A stretch of 56,527 bases of DNA from Tistlia consotensis USBA 355 (GTDB lineage: Bacteria; Pseudomonadota; Alphaproteobacteria; Kiloniellales; DSM-21159), in NCBI RefSeq assembly GCF_900177295.1, contig NZ_FWZX01000040.1:1-56527 (forward strand). Reading direction: 5' to 3'. Positions 1 to 12,839 of this stretch are shown in pieces; position 1 is the stretch's first letter, and the number at the start of each line of letters is the position of its first letter. The notes under the pieces were generated by a model. It ran no database searches, had not been told where the DNA came from, and saw nothing but the letters and a program-made list of their open reading frames with translations. Made by a program: the position numbers and the translations under genes.

Positions 1-1075
1 TGCCGATCTCCGAGATGGCCTTGGCGGCGTTGTCGGTGATGCCCTGCATGGCGTTGATCTGCTGGCCGATCTCCTCGGTCGCCTTGGCGGTCTGGGTCGC
101 CAGGTTCTTGACCTCGGAGGCGACCACGGCGAAGCCCTTGCCGGCCTCGCCGGCGCGCGCCGCCTCGATCGTCGCGTTCAGCGCCAGCAGGTTGGTCTGC
201 TCGGCGATCTCCTGGATCAGGGTCACGACCGAGCCGATCTTGTCGGCGGTCTCGACCAGGGTGCGCACGGTCCGGTCGGTCTCCTCGGCACGGGTCACCG
301 CCTGGCGGGCGATGCGCGTCGCCGAATGCACCTGGCTCGAGATCTCGCGCACCGAGTGCGACATCTCCTCGGCCGCCGAGGCGACGGTCGCGACGTTGCC
401 GGTCGCCTCCTCGGCGGAGGTCGCGACGCCGGTCGCCCGCTGGTTGGTCAGCGTCGCCATGTCGGACATGCTCTTGGCGGTGCTGTGCAGTTCGTTGGCG
501 GCGCCGGACACGGTCTCGACGATGCCGCCGACGTCGCGCTCGAAGGTGCCGGCGACCCTGCTCAAGGTCGCCTCCTTCTCGGCCTTGCCGGCCTCAAGGT
601 AGATCGAGATCGCGAAGTCCATGTCGAGCAGGGCCGCCTTGGTGACCGCGGTCTGCAGCGCGCTGCGCTCGGCCGACGAGGCCTTCGACCAGCGCGAGGC
701 GATGCGCGCGTTGATCGCGGCCAGCAGGCGGGTCAGCAGGAAGGAGTAGCCGCCGATATAGAGGCGCGGCTCGAGACCCAGGCGATGATGGGCCTGGCCG
801 ATGCGCCGGACCGACTGGACGTAGCTGTCGTCGAAGTGGCCCTCGAGGATCAGCTTCCAGTGGGTCAGCTGGGCCTGCCGGGCGTGCTGCTTGATCTGCT
901 CGTTCGGGAAGAAGGCCGCAGTCTCCGGGTGGCGGTCGACGTGCTTGTAGAAGTCATCGAGGACGTTCGCCAGCTCGCGCTCCAGCCAGGGCTTCGCGGC
1001 CCGCAGCGTGGCACCGGTCGCGGCGTCGATCTGCGAGAAGGTCAGCCTTTCCTTCAGATACTCGTTCGATTTCAT
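1..1075 (-). CDS. Globin-coupled methyl-accepting chemotaxis protein (3' end beyond window)
   Basis: Reading from an ATG at 1075 on the minus strand gives at least 358 residues, open at the window edge. Residues 1-165 look like a protoglobin/HemAT sensor: the signature [20 protein letters not shown] (about 91-110) carries the expected proximal haem histidine, most likely H96. No membrane segment is visible, so the receptor should be cytoplasmic. The rest is an MCP signalling coiled coil with the hairpin-tip motif [20 protein letters not shown]. Known HemAT-type proteins sense O2 and feed CheA/CheW. The gene sits alone, with a run of ten C (coding strand) about 35 bases upstream of the start. 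The C-terminal end cannot be seen. Confidence 0.93.
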   Translation of the reverse strand, partial: MKSNEYLKERLTFSQIDAATGATLRAAKPWLERELANVLDDFYKHVDRHPETAAFFPNEQIKQHARQAQLTHWKLILEGHFDDSYVQSVRRIGQAHHRLGLEPRLYIGGYSFLLTRLLAAINARIASRWSKASSAERSALQTAVTKAALLDMDFAISIYLEAGKAEKEATLSRVAGTFERDVGGIVETVSGAANELHSTAKSMSDMATLTNQRATGVATSAEEATGNVATVASAAEEMSHSVREISSQVHSATRIARQAVTRAEETDRTVRTLVETADKIGSVVTLIQEIAEQTNLLALNATIEAARAGEAGKGFAVVASEVKNLATQTAKATEEIGQQINAMQGITDNAAKAISEIG

Positions 1076-1110
1076 CTCTGGTCCCTGCGCAGCGGCGCCG
1101 TGCCGAGGTT

Positions 1111-1120
1111 GGGGGGGGGG
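1111..1120. repeat. Homopolymer of ten G (ten C on the coding strand) in the leader of the globin MCP
   Basis: Ten consecutive G at 1111-1120 lie about 35 bases upstream of the chemoreceptor start codon, outside the reading frame. Such tracts are prone to slipped-strand length change. Here it could alter leader or promoter spacing rather than frame. Confidence 0.9.
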
Positions 1121-1192
1121 CCGGAAGATTCCAGCCGCTCGATGACATGCTTCTACATTTAAAAGTGTAAAACGACGGTTTAGCACACTTAC

Positions 1193-1230
1193 ATGGCGAA
1201 GGGATTCCGGCATGGCGAAGGGATTCCGGC
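1193..1230. repeat. Perfect 19-bp tandem duplication
   Basis: The unit ATGGCGAAGGGATTCCGGC occurs twice head to tail (1193-1211 and 1212-1230), between the start side of the globin receptor and the 3' end of the next receptor. No coding function is evident. It is probably a recent local duplication. Confidence 0.95.
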
Positions 1231-1327
1231 TTCGGGCCGACGCCGGAAGACGCCGGGAGCCGCCGGCTCGGCCGGCGGCTCCCTGTCGTCGAGAGATGCT
1301 CGGCTCCGGAAGGCCGGGAGCCGTCGC

Positions 1328-2995
1328 TCAGGCGGCGCGGACGTTGCCCAGGAAGCGGTCGACCAGCCGGCGCAGTTCCTCGGACTCCTGGTTGAGCTGC
1401 TGCGACGAGCTCAGCACCTCGCCGGCGGCGGCGCCGGTCCGGCGCGTCGCGGTCGCGACGCCCTCGATCGCCCGGCTGACCTCGGCGGTGCCGGCCGAGG
1501 CCTGGGCGACGTTGCCGGAGATCTCCTGGGTCGCCGCGGACTGCTCCTCGACCGCCGAGGCGATCGCGGTGGCGATGTCGCTGAGTTCGGTGACCACGGT
1601 GTTGATCTCGCCGATCGACTTGACCGCGCTGCCGGTCTCGGACTGGATCGAGGCGATCTGCGAGGAGATCTCCTCGGTCGCCTTGGCGGTCTGGGTCGCC
1701 AGGCTCTTGACCTCCGAGGCCACCACCGCGAAGCCCTTGCCGGCTTCGCCGGCGCGGGCCGCCTCGATCGTCGCGTTCAGCGCCAGCAGGTTGGTCTGCT
1801 CGGCGATCTCGCTGATCAGGTTGACGACCTCGCCGATCCGCTCGGCGGCCGCGGCCAGCGAGCGCACCTGCTCGTTGGTGCTGGCGGCCCGTTCGCTGGC
1901 GCGCTGGGACACGCTGCTCGACTGTTGGACCTGGCGGCCGATCTCGGCGATCGCGCTGGCCAGCTCTTCCGAGGCCGCGGCGACCGTCTCGGTGTTGCCG
2001 TTGGCCTCTTCGGCGCCGCGGGCCACCGCCGCGGCCTCGTGGTCGGTCTCCTCGGACAGCTGGGACAGCTCGCCGGCGGTGCGCTGCAGGCTGCCGGCGG
2101 CGGTGGCGAAGCGGTCGAGCAGCCCGACCGCCGCGCCCTCGAAGTCGACGGTCAGCTTCTGCAGCCGCTCGGCGCGCTCGACCCGGGCCTGCTGCTCGGC
2201 CGCCTGGGCGGCGGTCAGGCGCTCGGCCTCCAGCATGTTCTGCTTGAACACCTCGGCGGCCTTGGCCATCTCGCCGATCTCGTCGCCGCGGTCCTGGGCC
2301 GGGATCTCGACGGCCTTGTCGCCCTCGGCGAGGCGGCGCAGGGCCGCGGTCATCGAGACGACCGGGCCGGCGAGGCCGCGGGTCAGCCAGAGGCCGAGGC
2401 CGAGCGCGATGGCGACGGCGGCCAGCGCGCCGCCGATCACCGAGCCGAAGGCGATCGACTTGGCGGTCGCGCGTTCGGCGGTCAGCACCTCGATGTGCGC
2501 CGCCTCGATCTGCAGCAGCTTCTGGGAGGCCTCTCGGATCTTCGAATAGGCACGGTCGCCGAAGCCGGCGAAGGTCATCGCCCTGGCCTGCTCGACGGTG
2601 TCCGGGCGCTGCATCAGCTTGATCTGGACCGAGCCGACGTCCTCGTACCAGCGGCGCGCGCCCTCGGTGAGCGCGGCCAGGGCGGCGGTGCGCCCGGCGT
2701 CGTCGGCGTAGACCTGGCTCAGGCGATCGACCGTCTGCTTGTAGGCGGCGCGCTCCTGGTCGACGCTGCCGACGAACTTGGGATCGCCGGTCAGCAGGTA
2801 GGCGCGCACGTCGTTGAGCGCGGACTCGACGTTGCCGAGCAGGGAGCGGGTGTCGAGCTGGTTCTGCCGCGCCTGCTCCAGCGAGGCGGCAGCCGAATCG
2901 AGCTGCGACGTCGACCAGTAGGTGACCGCGCCCGAGGCGAGGCCGGTCGCGACCAGGACGCCGAAGGCGAGCGCCAGTTTGCTGGAAATCTTCAT
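1328..2995 (-). CDS. Transmembrane methyl-accepting chemotaxis protein (CHASE3-like sensor)
   Basis: The 555-residue protein has an N-terminal membrane segment (about 7-27), a periplasmic helical region resembling CHASE3 (about 30-175, with the stretch [20 protein letters not shown]), a second membrane helix (about 180-203), HAMP (about 205-258) and an MCP signalling domain with [20 protein letters not shown] at the hairpin tip. There is no C-terminal CheR-tethering pentapeptide (it ends in NVRAA). It starts 16 bases after the stop of the secreted PDC-type protein, so the two form an operon and that protein may present ligand to this receptor (inference). The ligand is unknown. Confidence 0.94.
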   Translation of the reverse strand: MKISSKLALAFGVLVATGLASGAVTYWSTSQLDSAAASLEQARQNQLDTRSLLGNVESALNDVRAYLLTGDPKFVGSVDQERAAYKQTVDRLSQVYADDAGRTAALAALTEGARRWYEDVGSVQIKLMQRPDTVEQARAMTFAGFGDRAYSKIREASQKLLQIEAAHIEVLTAERATAKSIAFGSVIGGALAAVAIALGLGLWLTRGLAGPVVSMTAALRRLAEGDKAVEIPAQDRGDEIGEMAKAAEVFKQNMLEAERLTAAQAAEQQARVERAERLQKLTVDFEGAAVGLLDRFATAAGSLQRTAGELSQLSEETDHEAAAVARGAEEANGNTETVAAASEELASAIAEIGRQVQQSSSVSQRASERAASTNEQVRSLAAAAERIGEVVNLISEIAEQTNLLALNATIEAARAGEAGKGFAVVASEVKSLATQTAKATEEISSQIASIQSETGSAVKSIGEINTVVTELSDIATAIASAVEEQSAATQEISGNVAQASAGTAEVSRAIEGVATATRRTGAAAGEVLSSSQQLNQESEELRRLVDRFLGNVRAA

Positions 2996-3011
2996 GGGGG
3001 GCGGCTCCTGG

Positions 3012-3578
3012 TTACTGGCGCTTGATTTCGTCGAGGTTGATGTCGATGGCGGCGGCTCCGAGCTTCTCGCCGGTCGCCGGGTCGGTCAGGGTGAAGCTGA
3101 CCTGGCGGCGGCGGCGGCCGGTCGCCTTGTCGACCTCGATCTCGTCGACGAAGACCGCGTCGGGGCCGACGGCGTAGGTCTTCTGGTACTTGGCCTCGTC
3201 GCCCTGCCAGTAGTCGCTGGTGACCGACGACTGGCCGACGTTCAGGCCCTTGTCGTCCATCACGAAGACCTCGGCGATGACGCCGTCCGAGCGCGCGGCC
3301 AGGCGCGTCACGTAGGAGGTCATCGGGTTGCCCATCAGCTGCGCGATCAGCGGCTGCTCCTGCTGCTCGCGCTCTGCGCGCCACTTCTTGTCGAGTGTGT
3401 CGATCTCGGCCTGGGTCACCTTGGCGTGCTGCTCGTTCTGGGCGCGCAGCATGATGACCGTGACCGGCTTTTCCAGGTCGGCCTTCAGCTTGGCGATCAG
3501 GCTCGCCGGCACGTCGTCCGACGCCAGTGCGACGGATGGCAGGAGGGCCATCGTCAGGCCAAATAACAGGTACCGCAT
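3012..3578 (-). CDS. Secreted PDC/Cache-like sensor protein upstream of the MCP
   Basis: 188 residues with a cleavable signal peptide ([20 protein letters not shown]). The ATG at 3578 was chosen because GGAG lies 7 bases before it; the ATG at 3590 has no such spacing. The mature part begins with a helical region (about 25-75). It then shows a pattern typical of single PDC/Cache folds: [17 protein letters not shown], followed by [14 protein letters not shown] and a strand-rich tail ending [14 protein letters not shown]. It has no membrane anchor and no output domain, so it is likely a free periplasmic sensor. Its close coupling to the MCP at 1328-2995 suggests a partner role. Ligand unknown. 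Confidence 0.82.
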   Translation of the reverse strand: MRYLLFGLTMALLPSVALASDDVPASLIAKLKADLEKPVTVIMLRAQNEQHAKVTQAEIDTLDKKWRAEREQQEQPLIAQLMGNPMTSYVTRLAARSDGVIAEVFVMDDKGLNVGQSSVTSDYWQGDEAKYQKTYAVGPDAVFVDEIEVDKATGRRRRQVSFTLTDPATGEKLGAAAIDINLDEIKRQ

Positions 3579-3629
3579 TTCATGCTCCATCTTCCGCAAC
3601 AACTGCCCCCGCAGGGGTCGTTCATGAGG

Positions 3630-3644
3630 CACAGAAGCATCTAA
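3630..3644 (-). promoter_or_regulatory. CtrA-like/shared chemotaxis promoter element (degenerate)
   Basis: On the coding strand this reads TTAG-ATGCTTC-TGTG, about 50 bases before the PDC-MCP operon start. Together with flanking bases it shares GAAGCAT[C/T]TAACCG (plus strand) with the perfect TTAA-N7-TTAAC site at 40973-40988. The second half-site is poor, so CtrA binding here is uncertain. Confidence 0.35.
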
Positions 3645-3927
3645 CCGTGAACGAGGCGTAAATGGACGCATATGCGACCTATTCGCATTCCATATTTCTG
3701 GCCGCGCCGGACAATGCCGAGCGCTCCGGGGCTCTCGGTACTGTCAGGGGGTGGCGCTGTATTTCCCGCCTGCGCGGTTGCCGGGCCCGCGGTCGCCGGC
3801 GATCGGCTCCGGCGATCGGGCAGGGGGCGATCCGTCCGGAAGGCCGGGGCGCGGGCGGCCGGGCCGCGAGGGGCTTTCCTGCCTCGGCCGCCGGCCGTCC
3901 GCGACGACCCGGGCGCCGGCTCCGGCG

Positions 3928-3956
3928 TTGACATTTGGGGTGCGACCGTCGTCAAT
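3928..3956 (+). promoter_or_regulatory. Possible sigma-70 promoter of the 5-oxoprolinase gene
   Basis: A perfect -35 hexamer TTGACA (3928-3933) is followed after 17 bases by GTCAAT, a weak -10. The pair sits about 30 bases before the start codon at 3985. The -10 match is poor, so the assignment is tentative. Confidence 0.35.
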
Positions 3957-3984
3957 CCCGGCTTCTCAAGACGAGGGAGCGATC

Positions 3985-7668
<3,684 letters not shown>

Positions 7669-7685
7669 CGGCGGCCGCGCCTCGG

Positions 7686-7707
7686 CCGGCGGCGAATTCG
7701 CCGCCGG
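7686..7707. terminator. Perfect 22-bp palindrome after the 5-oxoprolinase gene
   Basis: CCGGCGGC-GAATTC-GCCGCCGG folds into an 8-bp GC stem 18 bases past the stop codon. A T-rich stretch (TTCTTTTTCC) begins about 20 bases later, too far for a classical intrinsic terminator. It may still terminate or stabilise the transcript. Confidence 0.45.
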
Positions 7708-7717
7708 TTGAGGCGCG

Positions 7718-7759
7718 GTTAACCAGTTCTTTTTCCTTTGAGGCAAATCCTAGACGGCG
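7718..7759 (+). promoter_or_regulatory. Conserved upstream block of pentapeptide gene 1
   Basis: GGTTAACCAGTTCTTTTT followed by CCTTTGAGGCAAATCC aligns with 9148-9190 in front of the second paralogue, so the promoter was duplicated with the gene. It contains TTAA-N7-TTTT, a half CtrA-like site. It lies about 80-120 bases before the start codon. Confidence 0.5.
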
Positions 7760-7836
7760 GGGAGGCCGGTGCCTCGCCGGCTGCGGCCGACGTGCCGTGG
7801 CGGCGTGCCCGGCCGCAGGAGAGAGACGGACCCGAG

Positions 7837-9081
7837 ATGACGCCTCAGGAACTGGTCAAGGCCATCCAGGATCACGAGCAGTGGCTGCGCAACCGCAGCA
7901 AGGGCCGCCGTGCGAACCTGCGCCACAAGGACCTCTCCGGCGCCGGCCTGACGGGCATCGACCTGCGCGAGGCGCTGCTGTCCGGCACCGACTTCCGCCG
8001 CTGCAACCTGCGCCAGGCGAACTTCAGCCGCGCCGACCTCTTCGCCGCCAACCTGTCGCGCGCCGACCTGTCCGAGGCCAGGCTGATCGAGGCCGACCTG
8101 CGCGGCGCCGAGCTCAGCCAGGCGCGCCTGCACAACGCCAACCTGCAGGGCGCCGACCTGCGCGGCGGCTCGCTGATCACCGGCGGCGGCGAGACCGTCG
8201 TCTTCGAGCCCTGCGACCTGTCCGGCTCCGACCTGGACAAGGCCCTGATCGCCAAGGCCAACATGAACGGCGCCAACCTGCAGGCGGCCCGCCTGACCGG
8301 CGCCAACCTGTCGGAATCGCTGCTCCGCGGCGCCAACCTCAGCGACGTCGTCGCCGACGGCAGCAGCTTCGCGCGCTCCGACCTGCGCGGGGCGAACCTG
8401 CGCGGCGGCAGCTTCAGGAACGCCTCGCTGGTCGGCGCCGACCTGACCGGCGCCAACATCGAGGGCTGCCGCCTGGACGGCGCCGACCTGACCGGCGCCT
8501 GCGTCGAGGGCCTCGACTTCTCGGCCGCCTCGCTCCAGGGCACCAAGCTGCACCTGTCCCGCGATACCCTGCCGCGCAACATCCGCAGCGTGCTGAACCA
8601 GCACATGAACTGGGTGCGCTCCCAGGGCGCGGAGGGCGAGCGCGCGACCCTGACCGAGGTCGACCTCAGCCGCATCGACCTGCGCGGCTGCGAGCTGTCG
8701 GGGGCCTCGCTGCGCCGCTGCAACCTGACCTCGGTCGACCTGTCGGGCGCCTACCTGGTCATGGCCGACCTGTCCGGGGCGCGGCTGATCGGCGCCAACC
8801 TGGAAGGCGCGATCATGGACGGCGTCAATCTCGCCGACGCCGACCTGACCGGCGCCAACTTCCGCGCCGCCCAGATCGGCCCCGTCGACCTCAAGGACGG
8901 CGCCGGCCGGCCGATCGGCCGCAAGTGGCCGGCCAACCTCTCGGGGACCTGCCTGCGCAACGCCGACTTCAGCGGCGCCGACCTGACGATGGCGAACCTG
9001 GTCGATGCCGACACGGCCGGCCTGCGCAGCGAAGGCGCCAAGCTCGAGGGCACCTTCCTCGAGGAGCAACTGATCGCCTGA
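7837..9081 (+). CDS. Pentapeptide-repeat protein, copy 1
   Basis: 414 residues. The start (MTPQELVKAIQDHEQWL) is chosen because it is identical in position to the second copy and follows a GGAGAGAG purine run. After an about 35-residue helical head, A(D/N)LxX repeats run to about residue 235, broken by a loop SLITGGGETVVFEPC. A non-repeat linker (about 240-275, RDTLPRNIRSVLNQHMNWV) follows, then a second repeat block with another interruption (LKDGAGRPIGRKWPANLS). This predicts two right-handed quadrilateral beta-helix lobes. No enzyme domain, signal peptide or membrane helix is present. Some such proteins mimic DNA and bind gyrase, but nothing here shows that, so the function is unknown. Confidence 0.9.
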   Translation: MTPQELVKAIQDHEQWLRNRSKGRRANLRHKDLSGAGLTGIDLREALLSGTDFRRCNLRQANFSRADLFAANLSRADLSEARLIEADLRGAELSQARLHNANLQGADLRGGSLITGGGETVVFEPCDLSGSDLDKALIAKANMNGANLQAARLTGANLSESLLRGANLSDVVADGSSFARSDLRGANLRGGSFRNASLVGADLTGANIEGCRLDGADLTGACVEGLDFSAASLQGTKLHLSRDTLPRNIRSVLNQHMNWVRSQGAEGERATLTEVDLSRIDLRGCELSGASLRRCNLTSVDLSGAYLVMADLSGARLIGANLEGAIMDGVNLADADLTGANFRAAQIGPVDLKDGAGRPIGRKWPANLSGTCLRNADFSGADLTMANLVDADTAGLRSEGAKLEGTFLEEQLIA

Positions 9082-9147
9082 GCGACGGGCCCGCGGCCGG
9101 GTCGATTCCACGGCCCTGCGCGGCCGATTCACCCCACGGTCGAGTCC

Positions 9148-9190
9148 GGATTAACGGGTTCTTTCCGTTTGAAGCAAAAGCTGCTGAACG
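9148..9190 (+). promoter_or_regulatory. Conserved upstream block of pentapeptide gene 2
   Basis: GGATTAACGGGTTCTTTC followed by CGTTTGAAGCAAAAGC matches the block at 7718-7759 with few changes and one base less. TTAA-N7-TTTC is present. Conservation outside the reading frame implies a functional promoter or operator kept after duplication. Confidence 0.5.
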
Positions 9191-9260
9191 GGGCAGACGG
9201 CCTGCGCCCCGGACGGGTCCGGCGCGGGCCCGGCGCCGGCCGACAGAGAAGGAACCGTTG

Positions 9261-10505
9261 ATGACGCCGCAGGAACTGGTCGAAGCCTTTCAGGGCCACG
9301 AGCAGTGGTTGCGCAACCGCGGCCAGGGCCGCCGGGCCAACCTGCGCCACAAGGATCTCTCCGGCGCCAGCCTGACCGGCATCGACCTGCGCGAGGCCCT
9401 GCTGTCCGGCTGCGACTTCCGCCGGGCCAACCTGCGCCGGGCGAACTTCAGCCGCGCCGACCTCTTCGCGGCGAACCTGAGCCGTGCCGACCTGACCGAG
9501 AGCCGGCTGATCGAGGCCGACCTGCGCGGCGCCGAGCTGGCCCAGGCGACGCTCCACAACGCCAATCTGCAGGGCGCCGACCTGCGCGGCGGCTCGCTGA
9601 TCACCGGCGGCGGCGAGACCATCGTGTTCGAGCCCTGCGACCTGTCCGGCTCGGACCTGGACAAGGCGATGATCAAGCGCGCCAACATGAAGGGCGCCAA
9701 CCTGCGCGGCGCGCGCCTGACCGGCGCCAATGTCGCCTACTCGCTGCTGCGCGGCGCCGACCTCTCGGGCGTGGTCGCCGACGGCGGCAGCCTGGCGCGT
9801 TGCGACCTGCGCGGCGCCGACCTGCGCGGCGCCAGCCTCAAGGAGGTGTCGCTGGTCGGCGCCGACCTCAGCGGCGCGGTCATCGAAGGCTGCACCTTCG
9901 ACGGCGCCAACATGACCGGCGCCTGCATCGAGGGGCTCGACTTCTCGACCGCCTCGATCGCGGGGGCGACGCTCAACCTGTCGCGGGACACGCTGCCGCG
10001 CGACGTCCGGACCGCCCTCAACCACCACATGCACTGGGTCCGCTCCCAGGGCTCGGAGGGCGAGCGCGCGACCCTGACCGAGGTCGACCTCAGTCACATC
10101 GACCTGCGTGGCTGCGAGCTGTCGGGCGCTTCCCTGCGCAGCTGCAACCTGACCGGCGCCGACCTGTCCGGGGCCTCGCTGGTCATGGCCGACCTCTCGG
10201 GCGCGCGTCTGGTCGGCGCCAACATGGAGGGCGCCATGATGGACGGCGTCAACCTGACCGACGCCGACCTCGCCGAGGCGAACCTGCGCGAGTGCAAGCT
10301 GAGCGCGGTCGACCTCAAGGACAGCCAGGGCCGCACGATCGGCCGCAAGTGGCCGGCCAACCTGTCGGGCGCCAATCTCAGCGATGCCGACGCCAGCGGC
10401 GCCGACCTGACCATGGCCAACCTGATCGAGGCGCGCCTTTCGGGCTTCCGGGCCGAGGGCGCGACCCTGGTCGGCACGATCCTCGACGAGCAGCTGATCG
10501 CCTAG
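9261..10505 (+). CDS. Pentapeptide-repeat protein, copy 2
   Basis: 414 residues, exactly as long as the upstream copy and very similar throughout (MTPQELVEAFQGHEQWLRNR at the start, DEQLIA at the end). The two-lobe plan, the loop SLITGGGETIVFEPC, the linker RDTLPRDVRTALNHHMHWV and the interruption LKDSQGRTIGRKWPANLS are all retained. The start follows GAGAAGGAACC (AAGGA about 8 bases before the ATG). Differences are scattered and conservative, as expected for a tandem duplication under selection. A gap of 179 bases with its own conserved upstream block separates the copies, so each may be transcribed separately. Function unknown. Confidence 0.9.
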   Translation: MTPQELVEAFQGHEQWLRNRGQGRRANLRHKDLSGASLTGIDLREALLSGCDFRRANLRRANFSRADLFAANLSRADLTESRLIEADLRGAELAQATLHNANLQGADLRGGSLITGGGETIVFEPCDLSGSDLDKAMIKRANMKGANLRGARLTGANVAYSLLRGADLSGVVADGGSLARCDLRGADLRGASLKEVSLVGADLSGAVIEGCTFDGANMTGACIEGLDFSTASIAGATLNLSRDTLPRDVRTALNHHMHWVRSQGSEGERATLTEVDLSHIDLRGCELSGASLRSCNLTGADLSGASLVMADLSGARLVGANMEGAMMDGVNLTDADLAEANLRECKLSAVDLKDSQGRTIGRKWPANLSGANLSDADASGADLTMANLIEARLSGFRAEGATLVGTILDEQLIA

Positions 10506-10599
10506 CCGAGCGGAGCGCGGCGCCGGGCTTGCCGGCCCGCCGGCGCGTGCCTATCGTCGCTCGAGCCGGATCGTCGTGACCGGCGGGTCGGAGGCGCGC

Positions 10600-11463
10600 A
10601 TGCAGACGGTCGGCCTGCACCCGGATTTCGGTGTCGAGGTGCTCCACGTCGATCTGCGGGACGTGACCGCCTCGCGGCTCTATCCGGAGATCCGGGCGTT
10701 GTTCGAGCAGCACTCCCTGCTGCTGTTTCGCGGCCAGCGGCTCGACGAGCCGGCGCACCGCGCCCTGGCCGAGCTGTTCGGCCCGCTCGAGGACCTGCGC
10801 GACGCCCCTGACGGCGTGCCGCCGACCCGCCCCATGGTGTCGAACGCCGGCGGCGGGGGCGGTCTGACGGACGATGCCGAGCTGCGCCTGCTGGACCTGA
10901 AGTCCAACTTCTTCTGGCACACCGACAGCTCCTTCCTGCCGACGCCGGCCATCTCGAACATCCTGCTCGGCTGCACGATCCCGGCCGCCGGCGGCGACAC
11001 CGAGTTCGTCTCGACCCGGGCCGGCTGGGCGCGCCTGCCCGAGGATCTCAAGGCGCGGGCGCGCGACCGGATCGCGGTGCACAGCTTCGCCCATTCCCGG
11101 GCGCTGGTCGACGCGCGGCTGGCCGAGCAGCCGATCTACACGAAGTTCCGGCCGACCTGCTGGCGCATGACCTGGCGCAATCCGCGCAACGGCGCGGAGG
11201 CGCTGTTCCTGGGCGCCCACGCCGCCGGTGTCCGGGGCCTGATGCCGCAGGAGGGCGCGCGGCTGATCGAGGAGCTGACCGCCGCGGTGACCGGGCCCGA
11301 GGCGATCTATTCGCACCGCTGGCGGGTCGGCGACGTCCTGATCTGGGACGAGCGCGCGACGCTGCATCGTGGTACCCCCTGGGACTACCGCGAAGAGCGC
11401 ACCCTCGCCAGCTTCGTGTCCTCGGCACGGGAGAGCGACGGGATCGCCAGCGCGAGACCTTGA
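10600..11463 (+). CDS. TauD/TfdA family 2-oxoglutarate-dependent dioxygenase
   Basis: 287 residues from the ATG at 10600, which has GGAG 6 bases upstream; a GTG at 10576 is less likely. The Fe(II) facial triad is visible as HTD in FFWHTDSSFLP and the distal His in TLHRGTPWDYREERTL, whose Arg should bind 2-oxoglutarate. N-terminal FGVEVLHVDLRDV and LLLFRGQRLDEPAHRALA are typical of the TfdA branch. Members hydroxylate taurine, alkyl sulfates, 2,4-D and related acids; the substrate here is unknown. The YciI-like gene begins 18 bases downstream, so the two are probably co-transcribed. Confidence 0.9.
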   Translation: MQTVGLHPDFGVEVLHVDLRDVTASRLYPEIRALFEQHSLLLFRGQRLDEPAHRALAELFGPLEDLRDAPDGVPPTRPMVSNAGGGGGLTDDAELRLLDLKSNFFWHTDSSFLPTPAISNILLGCTIPAAGGDTEFVSTRAGWARLPEDLKARARDRIAVHSFAHSRALVDARLAEQPIYTKFRPTCWRMTWRNPRNGAEALFLGAHAAGVRGLMPQEGARLIEELTAAVTGPEAIYSHRWRVGDVLIWDERATLHRGTPWDYREERTLASFVSSARESDGIASARP

Positions 11464-11481
11464 GGGGAGACGGAACGCGAC

Positions 11482-11784
11482 ATGGCTTGGCTGATCGTCA
11501 GCGACGACAACGAGAAGGGCCCCGCGATCCGGGGCGATGCCGAGGTGATGGACGCCCATTGGCAGTACGAGCTGGCCAACCGCGACGTCATCCTGGCCGC
11601 CGGCAGCCTCAGGGACGACGACGGACTCACCAAGACCGGCTCCCTGCTGGTGCTCGACGTGGCGACCCGCGCCGAGGCCGAGGCCTTCTTCGCGAACGAC
11701 CCCGCGACGAAGGCCGGCCTGCGCGGCAGGACCAGCATCCGCTACCTCAACGCTGCGATCCTGAACCGCGAGGAACAGGACTGA
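11482..11784 (+). CDS. YciI family protein
   Basis: 100 residues, a typical size for the ferredoxin-like YciI fold. It begins MAWLIVSDDNEKGPAIRG and shows the usual H in MDAHWQYELANRD, the strand AGSLRDDDG and the motif EAEAFFANDPATKAGL. YciI proteins are small cytoplasmic proteins with a conserved His/Asp pair thought to be catalytic; some act as dehydrochlorinases. GGGGAGACGG precedes the start. Operon position after the TfdA-like dioxygenase suggests a role in the same degradation step, which is inference. Confidence 0.88.
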   Translation: MAWLIVSDDNEKGPAIRGDAEVMDAHWQYELANRDVILAAGSLRDDDGLTKTGSLLVLDVATRAEAEAFFANDPATKAGLRGRTSIRYLNAAILNREEQD

Positions 11785-11824
11785 CCAGCGGAGCGAGCGG
11801 GCGGCGACAGCCGCCTGCCACGCA

Positions 11825-12733
11825 TCAGGCGGCGGCCGCGACCGGCCGCTTGGTCAGCTTCAGCTTCTCGCGGACCTCGGCGGGGCTCAGGACCCTGACG
11901 TTCATCGCCTCCAGGATCGTGCGCGCGCGCTCGACCAGGTCGCCGTTGCTCGCCAGCACGCCCTTCGAGAGATAGATGTTGTCCTCCAGCCCGACCCGGA
12001 CGTTGCCGCCGGCCAGCGCCGCCATGGCGACGAAGGGCAGCTGCATGCGGCCGATCGAGAAGGCCGAGAAGGTCCAGTCCTGCGGCACCTGGTTGGCCAG
12101 GGCGAGCAGGGTCAGCGGATCGTCGGGCGCCCCGTAGGGGATGCCCATGCAGAGCTGGATCATGACCGGATCCTCGATCAGGCCTTCCTTGACCAGCTGC
12201 TTGGCCAGGACGAGGTGGCCGGTGTCGAAGACCTCGATCTCGGGCCGCACGCCGAGCTCCTTCACCTGCCTGGCCATGGCGCGCAGCATCGAGGGCGTGT
12301 TGGTCATGACGTAGTCGCCGGCGGCGAAGTTCATGGTGCCGCAGTCGATCGTGCAGATCTCCGGCAGCAGCTCGGCGACGTGCTCCAGCCGCTCCTCGGC
12401 GCCGACCATGTCGGTGCCCTCCGGATTGAGCGGCAGCGGCTGCTCGGCCGAGCCGATCACCAGGTCGCCGCCCATGCCGGCGGTCAGGTTCAGCACGACG
12501 TCCTGATTCGCCTCGCGCACCCGCTCGACGACCTCGCGGTAGTAGGCGGTCTTGCGCGCGGCCTTGCCGGTCTCGGGGTCGCGGACGTGGATGTGGGCGA
12601 CGGCGGCGCCGGCCCTGGCGGCCTCGACGGCCGACTCGGCGATCTGCTTCGGCGTCACCGGCACCTTGTCGGACTTGTCGGCGGTGTCGCCGGCGCCGGT
12701 CACGGCACAGGTGATGAAGACTTCCCAGTTCAT
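11825..12733 (-). CDS. Beta-keto acid cleavage enzyme (BKACE, DUF849)
   Basis: 302 residues. The start at 12733 has GAGGAG 6 bases upstream. BKACE enzymes condense a beta-keto acid with acetyl-CoA to give a CoA ester and acetoacetate, using a Zn ion in a TIM barrel. Visible family features are the N-terminal [10 protein letters not shown], the Zn ligand pair [20 protein letters not shown] and [13 protein letters not shown]. The divergent neighbour is a CdhR/GbdR-like regulator, and in pseudomonads such regulators control carnitine/betaine catabolism where a BKACE cleaves dehydrocarnitine. That makes carnitine-type compounds a candidate substrate, but no carnitine dehydrogenase or thioesterase lies nearby. 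Confidence 0.92.
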   Translation of the reverse strand: MNWEVFITCAVTGAGDTADKSDKVPVTPKQIAESAVEAARAGAAVAHIHVRDPETGKAARKTAYYREVVERVREANQDVVLNLTAGMGGDLVIGSAEQPLPLNPEGTDMVGAEERLEHVAELLPEICTIDCGTMNFAAGDYVMTNTPSMLRAMARQVKELGVRPEIEVFDTGHLVLAKQLVKEGLIEDPVMIQLCMGIPYGAPDDPLTLLALANQVPQDWTFSAFSIGRMQLPFVAMAALAGGNVRVGLEDNIYLSKGVLASNGDLVERARTILEAMNVRVLSPAEVREKLKLTKRPVAAAA

Positions 12734-12839
12734 GACGGCTCCTCTCGTCGGCGGGCGTCCAGCCCCCAGAGGCACGATCCTAGCGCCGATCGCGCCGAAT
12801 GATTTTGCTGATCCTGCCATTTGAATTGCATAAAGCGCC

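Larger units (their letters stand above)
3579..3984. other. 406-bp intergenic region between divergent operons
   Basis: The region lies between the PDC-MCP operon (leftward) and 5-oxoprolinase (rightward). It must hold both promoters. A TTAG-N7-TGTG element lies at 3630-3644 and a TTGACA at 3928-3933. The GC-rich middle (3700-3920) contains open frames without ribosome sites or recognisable protein; I see no gene in it. Confidence 0.6.

Noticed and set aside
1142-1196. CtrA-like box before the globin chemoreceptor
   Set aside because: TTAA-like words occur (CATTTAAAAGTGTAAAAC) but the N7 spacing and second half-site do not fit.
9290-9730. Minus-strand frames inside the pentapeptide genes
   Set aside because: They mirror the repeats of the plus-strand genes in both copies and have no start signals.
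7920-10480. Regular short DNA repeats resembling an array
   Set aside because: They are the codons of A(D/N)LxX pentapeptides, not identical repeats with unique spacers, so not a CRISPR array.
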